NCBI GenBank assembly: GCA_001465935.1
Contig: LNKV01000007.1
Location: 806,001 to 870,000, forward strand
Source: Clarireedia homoeocarpa
Taxonomy: Eukaryota; Ascomycota; Leotiomycetes; Helotiales; Rutstroemiaceae
Direction of reading: 5' to 3'
Length of the DNA: 64,000 nt
A model generated the notes under the pieces. It was not told where the DNA came from and did not search any database. It saw only the letters and a list, made by a program, of their open reading frames with translations. The position numbers and the translations under genes are program-made. Shown in pieces: positions 23,304 to 35,192 of the stretch; the stretch's first letter is position 1; every line of letters starts with the position of its first letter.

Positions 23304-25212
23304 CATCAGCAGCATCAACACCATAATCACCAATTCCCTCAAGACAGTCCGCTCGCTACAAATCCATATCCACCAAATCAATTTCCTGTTCAGCATCAAC
23401 GGCATCAGTCTCTACAATCCCAACCTGGCACTCCTCTCGGTCCGCCATTGCAGACTCAAAGGCAGTCATCCGGTGGCTTTGTACAGCCTACCAGTCCATA
23501 TCAGCACCGCGCAGTTTCCGCTAGTCCTTTTACACACTATAATCAGACATCTCCGGCTCCTCCACCCGCTTCTATCCCACCCCGAAATCCGACAACTCCC
23601 CGAAGCGCTTACGATTCTCATAGAACATCGACCAGCTCTACTCAACAAAGATCAATAAGTGAGCGAGAAAGAAGTCTCAGTGTCAGTCCCAAGACGCGTC
23701 TTCCCAGTCAGACAAGAATGAACTCGGTTGTTCAGCTACAGCTCGAAGAATTTAATAATCCAGCAAAGCGGAAGATGGAAGACCGGGAAGTGTCAGTTGA
23801 GACACCACGGCAACAGGATCACTATGAGGTCAAAAGTGAGGTCAACGGCGAGCATCAAATCAATCCTGCCCCGGCTTCTTCACCTCAACAGCGCCCCAAA
23901 AAGAGAATACGCTATACGGAGCCACCGATCTGGGCTCAAAGTGCTAAGGGAATGAAAAACATGGGTCGTAAGCTTAATGGCAAGCAACAAACGAACGACA
24001 CTCCTACACCACCACCGGTGGCGTTAATAAAACAGGAAAGCAATGGGCTCAGACAAGCTTCGCCAGCAGTGACCCGAGTAGCTCCACAAGATGATGTTTC
24101 CTGGGATGGACCTCTTGGGCCGTGGGAACCAAGTATAACTGGGAAAAAGCCATTCGAGGAGATTCCTAAAATTGTGGCAGATTGGTTATATGTGAACGTT
24201 GCTTCTCGCAACGACGTGGGCGAGTTGGCCAGCCGAGGTGTAGAGATCGAGATCGAGGCGAAGTTGGGTCAGCTTATAAGCAAAGACACGGGCACGAGGG
24301 TTCAGCTTCCCATACAATCGGAAACGGTGCTTACGGAAAATTCCTTACTCACCTTTCGAAGCTCAATGACCGAAGTACGTTTACCTTCATATTTCCTTGC
24401 CGATCTGTTTCTAACCACGTGCTTCTAGTTTCAACACAAAATCCTAAACGATTTCCTGAATGCCCGTCTTACAGACACTCATCCCGGAAACCCAAGCGCG
24501 CCAAAGAAACGAGTAAAGATCGACTATCTACATCGACGCGAAAAGGATAAATTCTATGAACTCCCATCCTCCGCGCACACCACTCTCCCCCCTGCTCTCC
24601 GCTCCATCCTAAACCCTCGTCATTCCGTCAAGGTTCGCGTTACACATGATCAGAAGACCAATCAAATCCTCGCCAAAATCATCAAAGCCAGAGTCACCGA
24701 TCTGGACATCCATTTCCCCCGCCTACACCTCGATTGCCGTATAAGCATTAATCTGGAAATGAAATATGACGGCGATGTGGATGATCTTATTGCTGGGAGT
24801 GATGGCCCGCCGAGACCGGATCGCAATAAAGATCGTTTGAGTTATACGCATTCGCATTACCAGGTCGACTTGACGCAAGTTACTCAGTCAATTATAGCGA
24901 ATGTATGTCTTTCATTCTTCTTTCCCTCTTCTCTTCCTCTATTCCCTACCGTCTCCCTCTTCCCCTACCCTTACCTCAATACATATCCTACAAGCCAGCC
25001 AGCCGACTAATCTATTCTCAACCACATAGGGCGTATCCCGCACGGAAAAAGAGCACGAACTCGAAATCGAGATCTCAACCGCTGCCCTGAGAGATCAGGC
25101 CATGAGAGCTACGAGGGGTGAACCAAACGATTATCTCAAATTGGTTGAGGGTCTGATAGATAATGTGCGTGTGCTGGCGAGGAGCGTACCACCACCGAAT
25201 CCTCCGTCTTAA
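22620..25212 (+). CDS. CET1: mRNA-capping enzyme beta subunit, RNA 5'-triphosphatase
   Basis: Three exons: 22620-24374, 24429-24902 and 25030-25212, in phase, 803 residues. The start is the ATG giving MDLRSIINTEAGEAA, a conserved opening in filamentous fungi. The first 550 residues are disordered, rich in Pro, Gln, Ser and His, with a polyglutamine tract coded at 23248-23321. The catalytic C-terminal third is the metal-dependent triphosphate tunnel fold of the Cet1 family: glutamate strands EIEIEAKLGQL near residue 545, RISINLEMKYDGDVDD, and HELEIEIS in the last exon, together with the basic strands KVRVTHDQKTNQILAKIIKA and PKKRVKIDYLHRREKDKFYE. It removes the gamma phosphate of nascent transcripts, the first step of 5' capping, in complex with the guanylyltransferase (Ceg1) in the nucleus. 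The disordered N-terminal part is much longer than in yeast. Confidence 0.95.
23248..23321 (+). repeat. CAG/CAA polyglutamine tract inside CET1
   Basis: Mostly uninterrupted CAG codons with a few CAA and CAT, coding a Gln-rich run that turns into mixed Gln/His. It is in frame with CET1 and likely to vary in length between strains. Confidence 0.9.
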
Positions 25213-25861
25213 GATGGTTTTTGACGCTTTGATCCATCCTTTTTTTGAGACCCTCGATTGAAGTTTCACTTCAAAGCCGTTCTTGGGATCAAGATGAGAT
25301 CTAGACCAGTCTTACGGTTTGAAGCATCTATCCATATGTATACCACTTGTAACTTCTTCTTCGTCGTCTTCTACTTCTACATTTACCTTTTAATAGATAC
25401 CCTGCTTATCTACGGTTTTTGGGGGGGGAGAGGGGGTTCTTTTGGGGGGGGGGGTTTTTTTCGGTTATTGCTGTTGTGTGTCATCATATGAAAAGAAAAT
25501 TCACGGAACTGGGAAAAAGAAAACGGGGAAACATTTTGGAGTTTAGGCCCGGGAGAGGGGGTCGCGGAGGACGAGGGGTGGCGGAAGCGAGGATTGGTTT
25601 TTTTTCCCCCTGGGTCTTTGGTTTTGAGAGGGGAAGTGTGTATTATTTGATGGGGGTTTTGGAATGAGATGAGATGAGGGTGATGATGCGTTATGATGGA
25701 ATAAGAAAGGATGAATAGGATATGACAAGAAACGACAGCACAGCACAGCATAAGATACCATATGATTAGGCAGTCGCTGGGACACGATATGCAACGACGG
25801 AGGAGAAAACAAAAGAGAGAAAAGAGGGAAATGATGAAGAAAAAAGAGGAGGGTTTGTGCC

Positions 25862-25869
25862 AAAAAAAA

Positions 25870-25886
<17 letters not shown>
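25862..25886 (+). repeat. Poly-A run, 25 bases
   Basis: Twenty-five consecutive A followed by four AAAAG-like units. No target-site duplication or gene copy was seen upstream, so I do not call it a retrocopy tail. Confidence 0.9.
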
Positions 25887-25902
<16 letters not shown>

Positions 25903-26373
25903 GAAATGTAAAAAGAAATATGAAAACCCCATCTTCTTCTCCCTCTGTCTATGTATATGCCTCTGGATGTATGTATATGTATACGTATATGTATATGAAT
26001 TCTACAATTGTGTATATATATGCATGCGTGCAGCGTATGGGTGATCTTACTGTAAGTTAGAGAGAGATGAAAGAAAGTCCATTAACTTATCGAGAACCAC
26101 ACTTTTTTTGTCCGTCATACAGTAACTTAAACATATACTTATCTATCTATCTGCATCTCCGCGTTAACGAAGCTGTAACAATACATACAGTACTTACTCA
26201 CTTTACTTCAAAACAGCCATGCTAAATAAATAAATAGGCAAACTGGTAACGGGAACCCGATAGTTAGACATCTCTCTCTCATATGATTAAGTTATGCAAT
26301 TTCTTTTATATTTATTGATATCCTATGGTAATAATGGTAATACTAATACTACTAATAATAATAATTTAAATAC

Positions 26374-26396
26374 TTTTTTTTTTTTTTTTTTTTTTT
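26374..26396 (+). repeat. Poly-T run, 23 bases
   Basis: Twenty-three consecutive T preceded by an AAT/ACT-rich microsatellite-like tract (26330-26372). Confidence 0.9.
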
Positions 26397-26449
26397 GTTC
26401 TATATAATATGCATCATCAAGCGCAAGCCAAAATGCAGAGAGTGCATGA

Positions 26450-26486
26450 AATCCCAATCCCAATCCCAATCCCAATCCCAATCCCA
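26450..26486 (+). repeat. Hexanucleotide repeat (ATCCCA)6
   Basis: Six perfect copies of ATCCCA. It does not match the common fungal telomere unit and lies between convergent genes. Confidence 0.9.
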
Positions 26487-26647
26487 TCTCACCCTAAACC
26501 AGGAAACCAGGTATCATAAAATCATTTTAATCCATTCCATCCATCCTATGCCAACCTATCCTATCTTATTCCATCCTGTTTATGTGACCATCCATCCATC
26601 CATCGACCCTACGACACCTCTATTCTCTCAAAAGTAAACCCCTTCCT

Positions 26648-28519
26648 TTACCAACTAACAATAGTCTCCTTCATCTTCACGCCACCATCGACTCCATTGC
26701 CTTGCATAACAAAAATCTGTGCTCGTCTCTGCTCAAGCATCACATTCAACCCCATCAATCGAGCCCTCCTCTCCCTGGGTATAAACGCCGCTTTATCCCT
26801 CCACGGCTCCTCCAGCTCCCTCACCCACTTGCAGATAAACCCCGTGGTGTAACTATCCCACACGCCTTCTCTATACTGTTTATCTATAAACAACATCGCA
26901 ATGGCCTGATCTCTAAGAATCTTATTCCTGCAATGAACGCCGACTTCAAAGAGAGGCATGAGGATCCCGAGATTAGTGTGGTAGCCAGAGGGAAGAGTGG
27001 TGAAGTACGGTCGCACGAGCGTGCAGCAGGTGACGATGGTTTGGAAAAGCGGGTTGAGAGAATCGTATTCGATTTCGTCGGCGAAGAAGGAGCCGCGCAT
27101 GCGGATAGTGTTGGCTGCCACGTGGGCTCGGATGGAGGTCGCGACGAGGAATTCTTCCGTATGATGGGGTGCTGCCATATATTTGTTGAGGATGGCTTCC
27201 GATGCTTTTTCAAAGTGAACGATTTGGGCAAGGTAGATATCGCGCTCGGCGAGAATCTCTGGCGGAAAGCATGTGCTTCCATCGGCCGATCCCCATGGAG
27301 TGTTGTCAGGCCGGAAGTTGGCCGCATCGTCCCATTCTGTTGGGGAGAAGGCTCGACCTCCGTTTTCAGGGTCTGGTTTAAGAATAGATTTTCTAGCTAT
27401 ATCGACAAAATGCAAGTTTCGTCTCATAATCATTTGCCAGCATTGGTAGCATGAAGAAAGATCCTCAAAGACAGCTGGCATCCATTGCTTGAGGTGATAG
27501 TTGAGGCCCTCCTTGATATTTATGTGATATGATGTAGGGCGTGCATCGACGAAGTGCAGGACCTGGAGGTCTAGTTCGTTAAAAGCTCGATTAAGGTCGG
27601 CATCAAGAGACATTCTCTCTGACCACCGTGCCGGCAAAGGTTTCCCAAAAGCTTCGTAGCAATCAACTAACATGTTGACTCCATTAGCTGCATGGAGGGA
27701 GGCGGATGCCTGATGACCTTGCATGCTTTCAATGCAGAACACCAATACACATGCGATTAAAGCGGTTCTTGGACAACGGCGTGCATTTTCCTCGATTGCT
27801 TTATTTATACCGCGGAGACTCTTCCCATATTGTTTAAGAGCGTATTCGAAGTGTGGTGCGGACTCTGCCGATTGTCCTGCCGTTAATTCTTTGCGAGCCT
27901 TGCTGAGAGCCCCTATCGCTACCATACCGTTCGCGATATATTCCTCCATCTCGCCCACTTGCGGGATGATTTTGCTCCATACCGAACTAGGTAGAGGCCC
28001 TGTTATATTTGCCGCAACATCTTCACAGAAATATCGGAAATACCGGCCTGCATGCTCGTCCAAGAATCGAGGTCCCGATGATATCTCAAATATTGCCGGC
28101 TGCAGAAAGTCAAGTGTGGAACCCTTAGGAAGTATTGGTATAATCGGTCGGGATCTGGGTTTTGCCTTTTGCTGGGGCTTTGGATAACCACTGCAGACGA
28201 TTCCAAACTTTAGGCAGCGCACGCATCCTGGCTTCCCTTCGTCGCATTTAATTCTCCTGGTTCTTTGGATGCTATTAGTACTGCTCAATTTAGCAGAAGG
28301 GCATAAGCACACAATCACTCACTTGCAATTGTGACATCCCGTCTTCACCTTAGGGAGTCGGGCACGAAATTTGATCTGCTTAGTTTGTACCGAACCCTTG
28401 CTTCTATCGAGTGCGAAAGCTCTCCGGTATGGTAACAGCTGGGTGTCATTGTTGCATTCGATTTTGGGAGAAGAGGCTATCTGTACTGGCTGCCCTCGGT
28501 TGCTCGTATCCGTAGTCAT
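26648..28519 (-). CDS. Zn2Cys6 fungal transcription factor
   Basis: Two exons: 28519-28323 and 28262-26648, 603 residues. The intron interrupts the zinc cluster. Choosing the acceptor after CCAAAG restores the canonical spacing: first half CHNCKTRRIKC, second half CDEGKPGCVRCLKFGIVC (C-x2-C-x6-C-x6-C-x2-C-x6-C); the other AG sites break it. A basic stretch (FRARLPKVK) precedes the cluster, and a PKPQQKAKPRSRP linker follows it. The remainder is a helical regulatory domain of the C6-factor type, seen in LIACVLVFCIESMQGHQASA and YHTNLGILMPLFEVGVHCRN. It binds DNA as a nuclear regulator. No obvious target cluster adjoins it: its neighbours are CET1 and a 3.8-kb gene-poor stretch. Targets are unknown. 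Confidence 0.93.
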
Positions 28520-29126
28520 CTCTAGAGGGGGAAGTTGTAGTGAGAGAAGTCGTCATGGTGGAAAAGGCGATAACTAGTAGCTGGTGGTAAAGCGTGCGAT
28601 CCAGCAGCTAAAGAGTTCATGCGGGAAGGGATGGATTTCGGCAGCAGACGAGAGGAAGAAGCCATGCCCGTACCGTAGCAGACCAGACCATGCCAACTTT
28701 TCGCTTCTTCACTTTTTTCGCTCTTCCCTATGAGATGAGAACGAAGGAGGATCAATAACTCTTCGACATCAGTCTGATCCTAGCAATCCTAGAGCCCAGC
28801 GGGGATGGGCCAATCAGTCAAGGAGAAGTGGGGAAATGTTCATTTGCACGGAAGAATGGGGTTCGAGATCAACACAGCCAGGATGTGACTAGAGGGAGGA
28901 AGGTGAGTACGTGAGCGTGTACGGAGTACAGCAACTGGCTCGGGTGACGGCACTTTTCCCTAAACCCTACCGGCGTGCGAAACACAAGAAATGAAGTGAT
29001 GCAAACCGATCTGGATTGGTGTGCAGTGGTGTGGATTTGGTGTGGATTGGTGTGCATTGATGTATTCAAAGATTGAACCTTAAGTTGCGTCCGGACTTTG
29101 TAGCCACAGGAATTATGTAGCCAGCG

Positions 29127-29199
29127 CTTCTCCCTCCTCCTTCTCCTTCTCCCTCTCCCTCTGCCTCTGCCTCTCCCTCTCCCTTCTCCCTTCTCCCTA
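29127..29199 (+). repeat. Pyrimidine-rich (CTCCCT/CTTCTC) tract
   Basis: About 70 bases of almost pure pyrimidine made of CTCCCT, CTTCTC and CTGCCT units, a possible triplex-forming or nucleosome-excluding tract in the promoter region of the Zn2Cys6 gene. Confidence 0.8.
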
Positions 29200-29355
29200 T
29201 GTGCTTGAGTGCGTAGGTGCTGGGGTGCTTTGGCTGCGGAGTTGGGTTGGGACAGGATTGGATGCGAAGGGGCGAAGGGGCGAAGAGGCGAAGTCTAGTT
29301 CTAGTCCCGTCCTCCCCATCAGAGGAGAAAAGAGAAAAGAGAAAAGAAACGCAAC

Positions 29356-29400
29356 ATCTGCACACTGCACACTGCACACTGCACGCTGCACATCTGCACG
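29356..29400 (+). repeat. Heptamer repeat (CTGCACA)n
   Basis: Consecutive CTGCACA-like units, with later copies diverged. Non-coding. Confidence 0.8.
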
Positions 29401-29545
29401 CCTGCCCAAAAAAAGACCATTTAGTAACCTTCTACCCACAGCTCCCAGATTGATGTGAGTGTCATCGATCTTGGCAGCTTGATTATATAATCTACAGAAT
29501 CAAAGAACGAAATGCCCCTTCCTCCCATTTCCCCCTGTCGTGCCC

Positions 29546-29586
29546 GTCGCCAGTCGCCAGTCGTCAGTCGCCAGTCGCCAGTCTCG
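29546..29586 (+). repeat. Heptamer repeat (CGCCAGT)n
   Basis: Five to six copies of CGCCAGT with one CGTCAGT variant. Non-coding and about 150 bases from the CTGCACA repeat. Confidence 0.85.
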
Positions 29587-30260
29587 CCTGCTTCCCGTCT
29601 TCCGTCCGCCGTCAGTCGTCCGTTTTGCCATCCGGCCCAATAAATTATACTTTCCGTCCAGACAGGAAGCGCCTTCCCGTCATTCGATTTCTTCTCGATG
29701 CCATCAAACGGAAAAAGGAAAGAAGAGACATTCCTGAAATTCAAAGAAACCCTCGACCCACTTCCAATCTGCACAGCGCCGCTCGTGTCTCTTCTTCATC
29801 GTCTGAGAGCCCTTTCCTCTGCCGCTTCCCCACTTCTAGACCTCCCTACTGTTCAGACTTCCCTTTTCCGGACTTCAGTGTCCCAGCAACTGGTTCCTCG
29901 GGTCTCACCACAATCTTGGTATAAGATCCAATAGATCGTTTCCCGCTGACTGTCTTCTACCCCAAATCACTACGATGTTCCTGGCTCTCGGGATGTTTTC
30001 CCCGGCCACTACAATCAACGGGGCACACAGGATAAGCTAATGTGCCCTGTGCTGTCGGCCTGGCAAGCAGCCACGTTCCGAGGTCACCCGGTTGACATGT
30101 TTCTCCTTCCTGCATGCGTCTCTATGGCCAGGCGGCAATCTCAGCAATTCCCTGCCGCACTCGTGATACTTCCACTCGGATCCTATAGGGGCAGCAATGT
30201 AATGAGGCTAATGAGGCAATACATAGCTTGTTGGGAACGATTCGTCGCGTCTTGTTAGAG

Positions 30261-30292
30261 GGTGCGCTAGTTGGTGCGCTAGTTGGTGCGCC
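30261..30292 (+). repeat. 12-base tandem repeat (GGTGCGCTAGTT)
   Basis: Two complete copies and a partial third, in non-coding DNA. Confidence 0.85.
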
Positions 30293-31203
30293 GGTTCGCT
30301 GTCCAGCTTCAAAGGTTAGACATTCTACATTTGGAGAGCCTATTCTGGACATCGAGCTATGTGTTTTTGAATGTTCAGAACTTATTTCGACCTTGCAATG
30401 ACTAAATTGCTTCCGAAAAGCCATCATTTGGAGCTGGCACGCTGTCGTGGACCGCGGACCATAAATTAGTGCATCAAATAGTGTGGTGTTGAATTCCTCG
30501 GTGCTTTCATCATGGCTCGCTCTTTGCCTTTGCCCCGAACTCCTCGGCTTTTAGAAACCTAGAGTATATCTTTATTCGAAGGACAAAAGTCGATTCATTC
30601 ACTAGGTCGCTCAGAGGTATGGCTACTATTCTTGTTTTATGGGTTACGTCGATTTCAAGGTCTTATGCATACAATTTCATGGCAGCAAGTGGGAGTCGTG
30701 TATCTGTTGAGCCTCTACCCACATGGCTTCATACGAAGAAGCTTTTCGAAATAGAGTCATCAAGTTTCGAATAATCATGATGACTTGATGAGGCAGCTAT
30801 AGTAATGTTGAAACGAATATACGTCTTCGGCAGCAACTTGGCGCTGGGCTTGATAGACGAATATCTCGCAGTTCTATATAATCATATCTATACTCAATGA
30901 CAGAACTATGCCACCTGCTGTGGAACATCTTCTATCCTTCATCACATGTCTCTTCTCTAGCTCCGCTCGTGGATCTGCGTCAATTACAAGCACTAGATTT
31001 CTACAAAGTGCAGCAGTATCTGTAACTGAACACGCGAATCAAGGCCAAAAAGGCGAAACGCAGGAATATAGCGAGCTATCTGCAACTCCCCATACCACTT
31101 TGATTCTCGTTTCCCAGAGAGTGATGCTTTTCCTCAGCGACTTGAACTGATCTGTGCCATGAAACGCATAGCGAGCATGAATCCCTCCACGCAGACGATG
31201 TGT

Positions 31204-31242
31204 ATTGCACGAAGAAGTATTGCACGAAGAAGTATTGCACAC
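31204..31242 (+). repeat. 15-base tandem repeat (ATTGCACGAAGAAGT)
   Basis: Two complete copies followed by a partial third (ATTGCAC), in non-coding DNA. Confidence 0.85.
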
Positions 31243-31452
31243 ATAGGAAGGTATCTATATCTGCGAAGAGGCATGGAAGGGGGTAGGATTTCGCTTCAAA
31301 AGTCTCCGCCATCCACCTTTCTACATCGACAACCATTGCTAGAAGAGGCCTGGAGGTCTTTGGGTATGTAGAGCTCATGCGATATACGACGACAGTGAAT
31401 ACAGCATCTGGTTTTATTCAGAGATTGGTATGCTTGAATCTGTTCTCAGAAA

Positions 31453-31493
31453 GTTCCCATTTATGTTCCTATTTATGTTCCCATTTATGTTCC
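31453..31493 (+). repeat. 12-base tandem repeat (GTTCCCATTTAT)
   Basis: Three copies, the middle one with a C-to-T change, then a partial copy. Non-coding. Confidence 0.85.
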
Positions 31494-32323
31494 GAATCAA
31501 GCAACTCACCTCCGCTCTCGTGAGCTGTGGTGCAACTCGCAGCTTGCGTAGTCTTCTCATCAAGTGGAGTTTCATTCACGAGATGCATCGGGGTCGAAGA
31601 ATGCAGCCCGACTTACAGTTTTCTTCATGTGTTGCAGAAGCATTTACAAAGCTATGATAACCCGAGCCGATGCTCATTGCACTGCATCCTTCTCAGCCTG
31701 GCAGAAACATTGTAGGTTGGTGGGTTCACATGAATGCGATGTGGACCCAGAGGCAGATTGCCGATTGGCAAAGATCGACCTGACTGTCTTGGAAGTTGGG
31801 ATCAGTTTGCGTCGAGAGGGTCGTCCAAGCGTTTTTGGCCGTGGGGGAGATTCCGCCTCGAGACGAGGCGTACTGGCGTCCGAACCTGATAAATGGTGAT
31901 GATGATGATAACCGCTGTAAGAATGGCTGTATAACTGAATGTGTCCAAAAAGAAACTGCTTTGAATGGGATTTCGACGAGAATTCACGTTCTCTAGCTTA
32001 AATAACTTCTACAAGATCACAATTCAAGTTTGCTTTACCATCCAGCGACTTCCCAGCTTAAAAAACCACGCTGTCTCATAGGTAATGAAATTCTGTGTAC
32101 GAGTGGTCATGATAGCACGACGTCGTAACAATGCCCCTCGTGCCCCTAATTCCGCAGCGCGCAGACTCGCTTCCTTCCCCAGAAAAAAGAAAGGCCAGCC
32201 TTCCATCCCAGCCTCGTCAAAATTAATTTTCTCCCATCCAACAACAAATCTTCCAACCTCTACTTCGTAGTTCAATCCTAATCCATACCTTATCGATCCA
32301 ATTGCCAGGATATGCCATAATTC

Positions 32324-33721
32324 ATGGGAGAACTATTCAACAACATGTTCGAGAATCTCTGCACCCTCCCCCTCACCTCCGAGCTCTTCGCTCAAGCTCT
32401 CCATCCTACCGAACCCATCCTCTCCGTTGGTCTCTCCAGCGGTCACGTTCAATCCTTTCGTCTGCCTGCTGCGGCGACAAGCGATGATGCGGATGCTGAT
32501 ATGAGTGTGGTGAGCACTGGAACGAGTACCATTGATACGGAATGGCGCACCAGGAGACATAAGGGGAGCTGTAGAACACTGGGGTATAGCCATGATGGAG
32601 AGGGTATGTTTATTTGAGCTTCCAATCCCTCAAACTCGCTCGATTTCATCACCGTAAAGTAATCACCATAATATAATCCCAAAATAACATTTCAATTAGT
32701 TCTCTACTCCGCAGGCACCGACTCCCTCCTCAAAGTCGCAAACAGCACCACCGGCCAAGTCATATCCAAAATTCTAATCCCCTCCACCTCATCGCCCGAC
32801 CCCCCAACCCTGCTACACGCTTTGTCCCCTCAAACCCTCCTCCTAGCTACCGATTCCGCTGCTCTTCATCTCTACGATATTCGCGATTCTTCAACGTTCA
32901 AGACTGGTCGGCCGGCGCAAACACATTATCCCCACGACGATTACATCAGTTCGTTGACGCCTTTGCCGCCAACGGAGATGAGTACGAGTGGGTTCAGCAA
33001 ACAGTGGATTACGACGGGAGCGACAACGCTAGCGGTGACGGATCTTAGAAGGGGTGTGCTTGTGAAGAGTGAGGATCAGGAAGAGGAGTTGGTTAGTAGT
33101 TGTTTTGTAAGCGGGCTACCGTCGAAAGGCGGGAGGGGCAGGGAAAAAGTTTTGGTGGGAAGTGGGAGTGGGGTCATTACGTTGTGGGAGAAGGGGGTAT
33201 GGGATGATCAGAGCGAGAGGATCATCGTAGACGGAAGTGGGAAGGCGGGTGGAGAGAGCTTAGACGCCATGGTCGTCCTGCCGGATGAAGTTGGGGCTTT
33301 TGGCGGCAAATGTGTAGTAGTTGGGTGTGGAGATGGAACTGTAAGGATTGTGAAGGTGGGGGGTATGAGAGGTGTGGTGGAGGAGTTGAGACACGATGAG
33401 ATAGAGTCCGTGGTAGCGGTTGGGGTCGATGTGGAAGGACGCTTGATTTCGGGTGGTGGGGAAACAGTTAAAGTATGGCAGCAGAAGGTAGAAGATGAAG
33501 AAGAAGCTGAGGCGGAAGAAGCGGAGGAAGAAGACGAACGGGACGGGGAAGATGGTGGTGATAAAGATGAGGCGCGTAAGAGAGCTTTGGATAAGGATAG
33601 TGATGCGGATGAGGATAGTAGTGATGAGGAAGGAGGCGGGAGGAATAAGAGCCAGAAGAAGAAGAGAGCGAAGAAGGGACAAGTTGGTAATGGGATTTTA
33701 GGATTTAAGGGCATGGAGTAG
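32324..33721 (+). CDS. JIP5: WD-repeat protein JIP5, ribosome biogenesis
   Basis: Two exons: 32324-32603 and 32700-33721, 433 residues; the intron starts GTATGT and phase is kept (HDGE joins VLYSAGTDS). The start may instead be the ATG at 32345, giving MFENLCTLPL, the usual opening of fungal JIP5 proteins. The WD40 blades read through LHPTEPILSVGLSSGHVQSF, VLYSAGTDSLLKV, LLATDSAALHLYDIRDSS, KVLVGSGSGVITLWEKG, VVVGCGDGTVRIV and GRLISGGGETVKVW. After the propeller comes an acidic Glu/Asp tract and then a Lys-rich tail with QKKKRAKKG, typical of nucleolar proteins. JIP5 (WDR55 in animals) is needed for maturation of the 60S ribosomal subunit and acts in the nucleolus. The frame is intact. Confidence 0.93.
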
Positions 33722-35192
33722 TAAGGCGGAGTTGGACCAAGTAGAGTAGAAGACATGATACCCAAAAAATGGAATCTTTAGCGGAATCTCATCTACATCT
33801 CAGAAGTGATGGCTATCTACTCATGTGATATTATTTATGGAAGTATGCAAGGTTACAACGCCCTTTCCACTTCAAACCGAGGCTTCGATAGGTCATGCTA
33901 AGGTTCTTGAGAGGGGCAGTAGTATATAAATCTCACTATGGTCATTACCAAGTAGATAGTTAGTAGTACTCTGGCGACCACTTCGTGTCTCAAAACCCTT
34001 TACCTAGTAATCGCATTCTAGTTGCATCCTCGGAATTGGAGTTCATCCAAGCACTAAGTAGCCACGGCCATGGCACCCGCCCACTCATCGAAATACAGCA
34101 ACGTCAAACTGACGTCTACGCATTCACATTCTACATTTGCACAGTTGGACAGCACGAGCGGCAAAATACATCACCCCTGCCCGCAATATCTGGGATGGAC
34201 GCTTCTCCTCTACTCCGCGCTATGACTACAACCCAGGAGCCGCTTGTGTGCCTGGCACAAGATGTGGATGAAGGTATTAGCGGAAGGGAAAGGAAGGCAA
34301 GGCACTGCCTGGCGTGAACCGCAGGATCTCGCTCGCGGTGATCGTGGACCTAGAGAATATCTTCTTGGATAACAATAACAACGACGACGAAGTCGCCTGC
34401 GTCAAGCTTTGCGGGATTCGACGGCACGGATCCCATCGATCGGTGCGGAATTCGAAGCTTGGATGCCCTCTGTATGGACGGGTTTCATGGCAGCGAAGCT
34501 GCGTCTGTGGAGGGAAGGCGGGGAGTGAGGATGGGATTGTTTATTCCAGGTAGGCTCTTCTGTTCTATATTAATTCCGGAGTTGAGGATTATGGTGATCA
34601 CGATCTTGGAGAAGAAGAACAAGACCATGGTCCGATTATAGTAGAGCGGTTGCAGCGAGTGGTGGATGGCGATGCTGTGTTGGATTCTATTTATTGACGA
34701 TTGCTGGCACAGTCGATTGCTGCGCTGCCGGAAGCTATCTCGCAACGGTGTGGGCTAAGCAATTATTCCTCCCGTGCCGTGTCCTACTTTCTGTATTTAG
34801 AAGAACTAAGTCATATTACGTGGATTTCGCGCGTCGCAAAGGTCGACTCCTGTCGCCCAAAGTGCACATACTCAATGTGTGCGAGATAGAGGCTTTTTCA
34901 GTCTCTCTGTCCACTGTTTCATATCGCGAAGAGCATTCCAAGAAAAGTACTGTTCTGGCTACTGCTAGGGAGATTTGCAGCTGCTCTTAACAACTACTTG
35001 ACAGACAGTTAATAGTGACTAGAAGCAGTTTGTTTAAGACTGTATATCCGCAGGTGATCTTTGTCATTCCGGAATATTCATATGCTACATATTTTCACAT
35101 ATCCAGTAGAACAACCAGCGATAATACGCATCTTATATTCGCTTTACTGATTTTGCGACACGAGATTATCGAGAAAATATCAACTTTACACG
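33722..35192. other. Intergenic with fragmented frames only
   Basis: Three or four short frames overlap between 33985 and 34990 but none continues and none has a recognisable motif. In another frame, coding-like text ending FEAWMPSVWTGFMAAK stops near 34530. This may be a decayed gene, but I cannot identify it. Confidence 0.4.

Larger units (their letters stand above)
25213..26647. other. Convergent intergenic region rich in simple repeats
   Basis: Spacer between the 3' ends of CET1 and the Zn2Cys6 gene. It holds G-runs at 25422-25460, a run of 25 A at 25862-25886 followed by AAAAG repeats, (TATG/TATA) tracts near 25970-26020, a run of 23 T at 26374-26396 and the hexanucleotide repeat below. 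No gene supported. Confidence 0.6.
28520..32323. other. Gene-poor 3.8-kb region with small tandem duplications
   Basis: Begins with the promoter of the Zn2Cys6 gene and ends with that of JIP5. Short frames are present but none has a domain, convincing length or paired splice sites. Several low-complexity tracts and 12-15-base tandem duplications occur and are listed separately. Confidence 0.55.

Noticed and set aside
25862..25886. Poly-A run as the tail of a retrotransposed copy
   Set aside because: No gene copy, reverse transcriptase frame or target duplication was found around it; it sits among other simple repeats.
26450..26486. Hexamer repeat as interstitial telomere sequence
   Set aside because: The unit ATCCCA/TGGGAT is not the TTAGGG unit expected for these fungi.
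33985..34690. Overlapping short plus-strand frames as a gene
   Set aside because: No motif, no continuous splice path and stops in every frame; kept only as a note under the intergenic entry.
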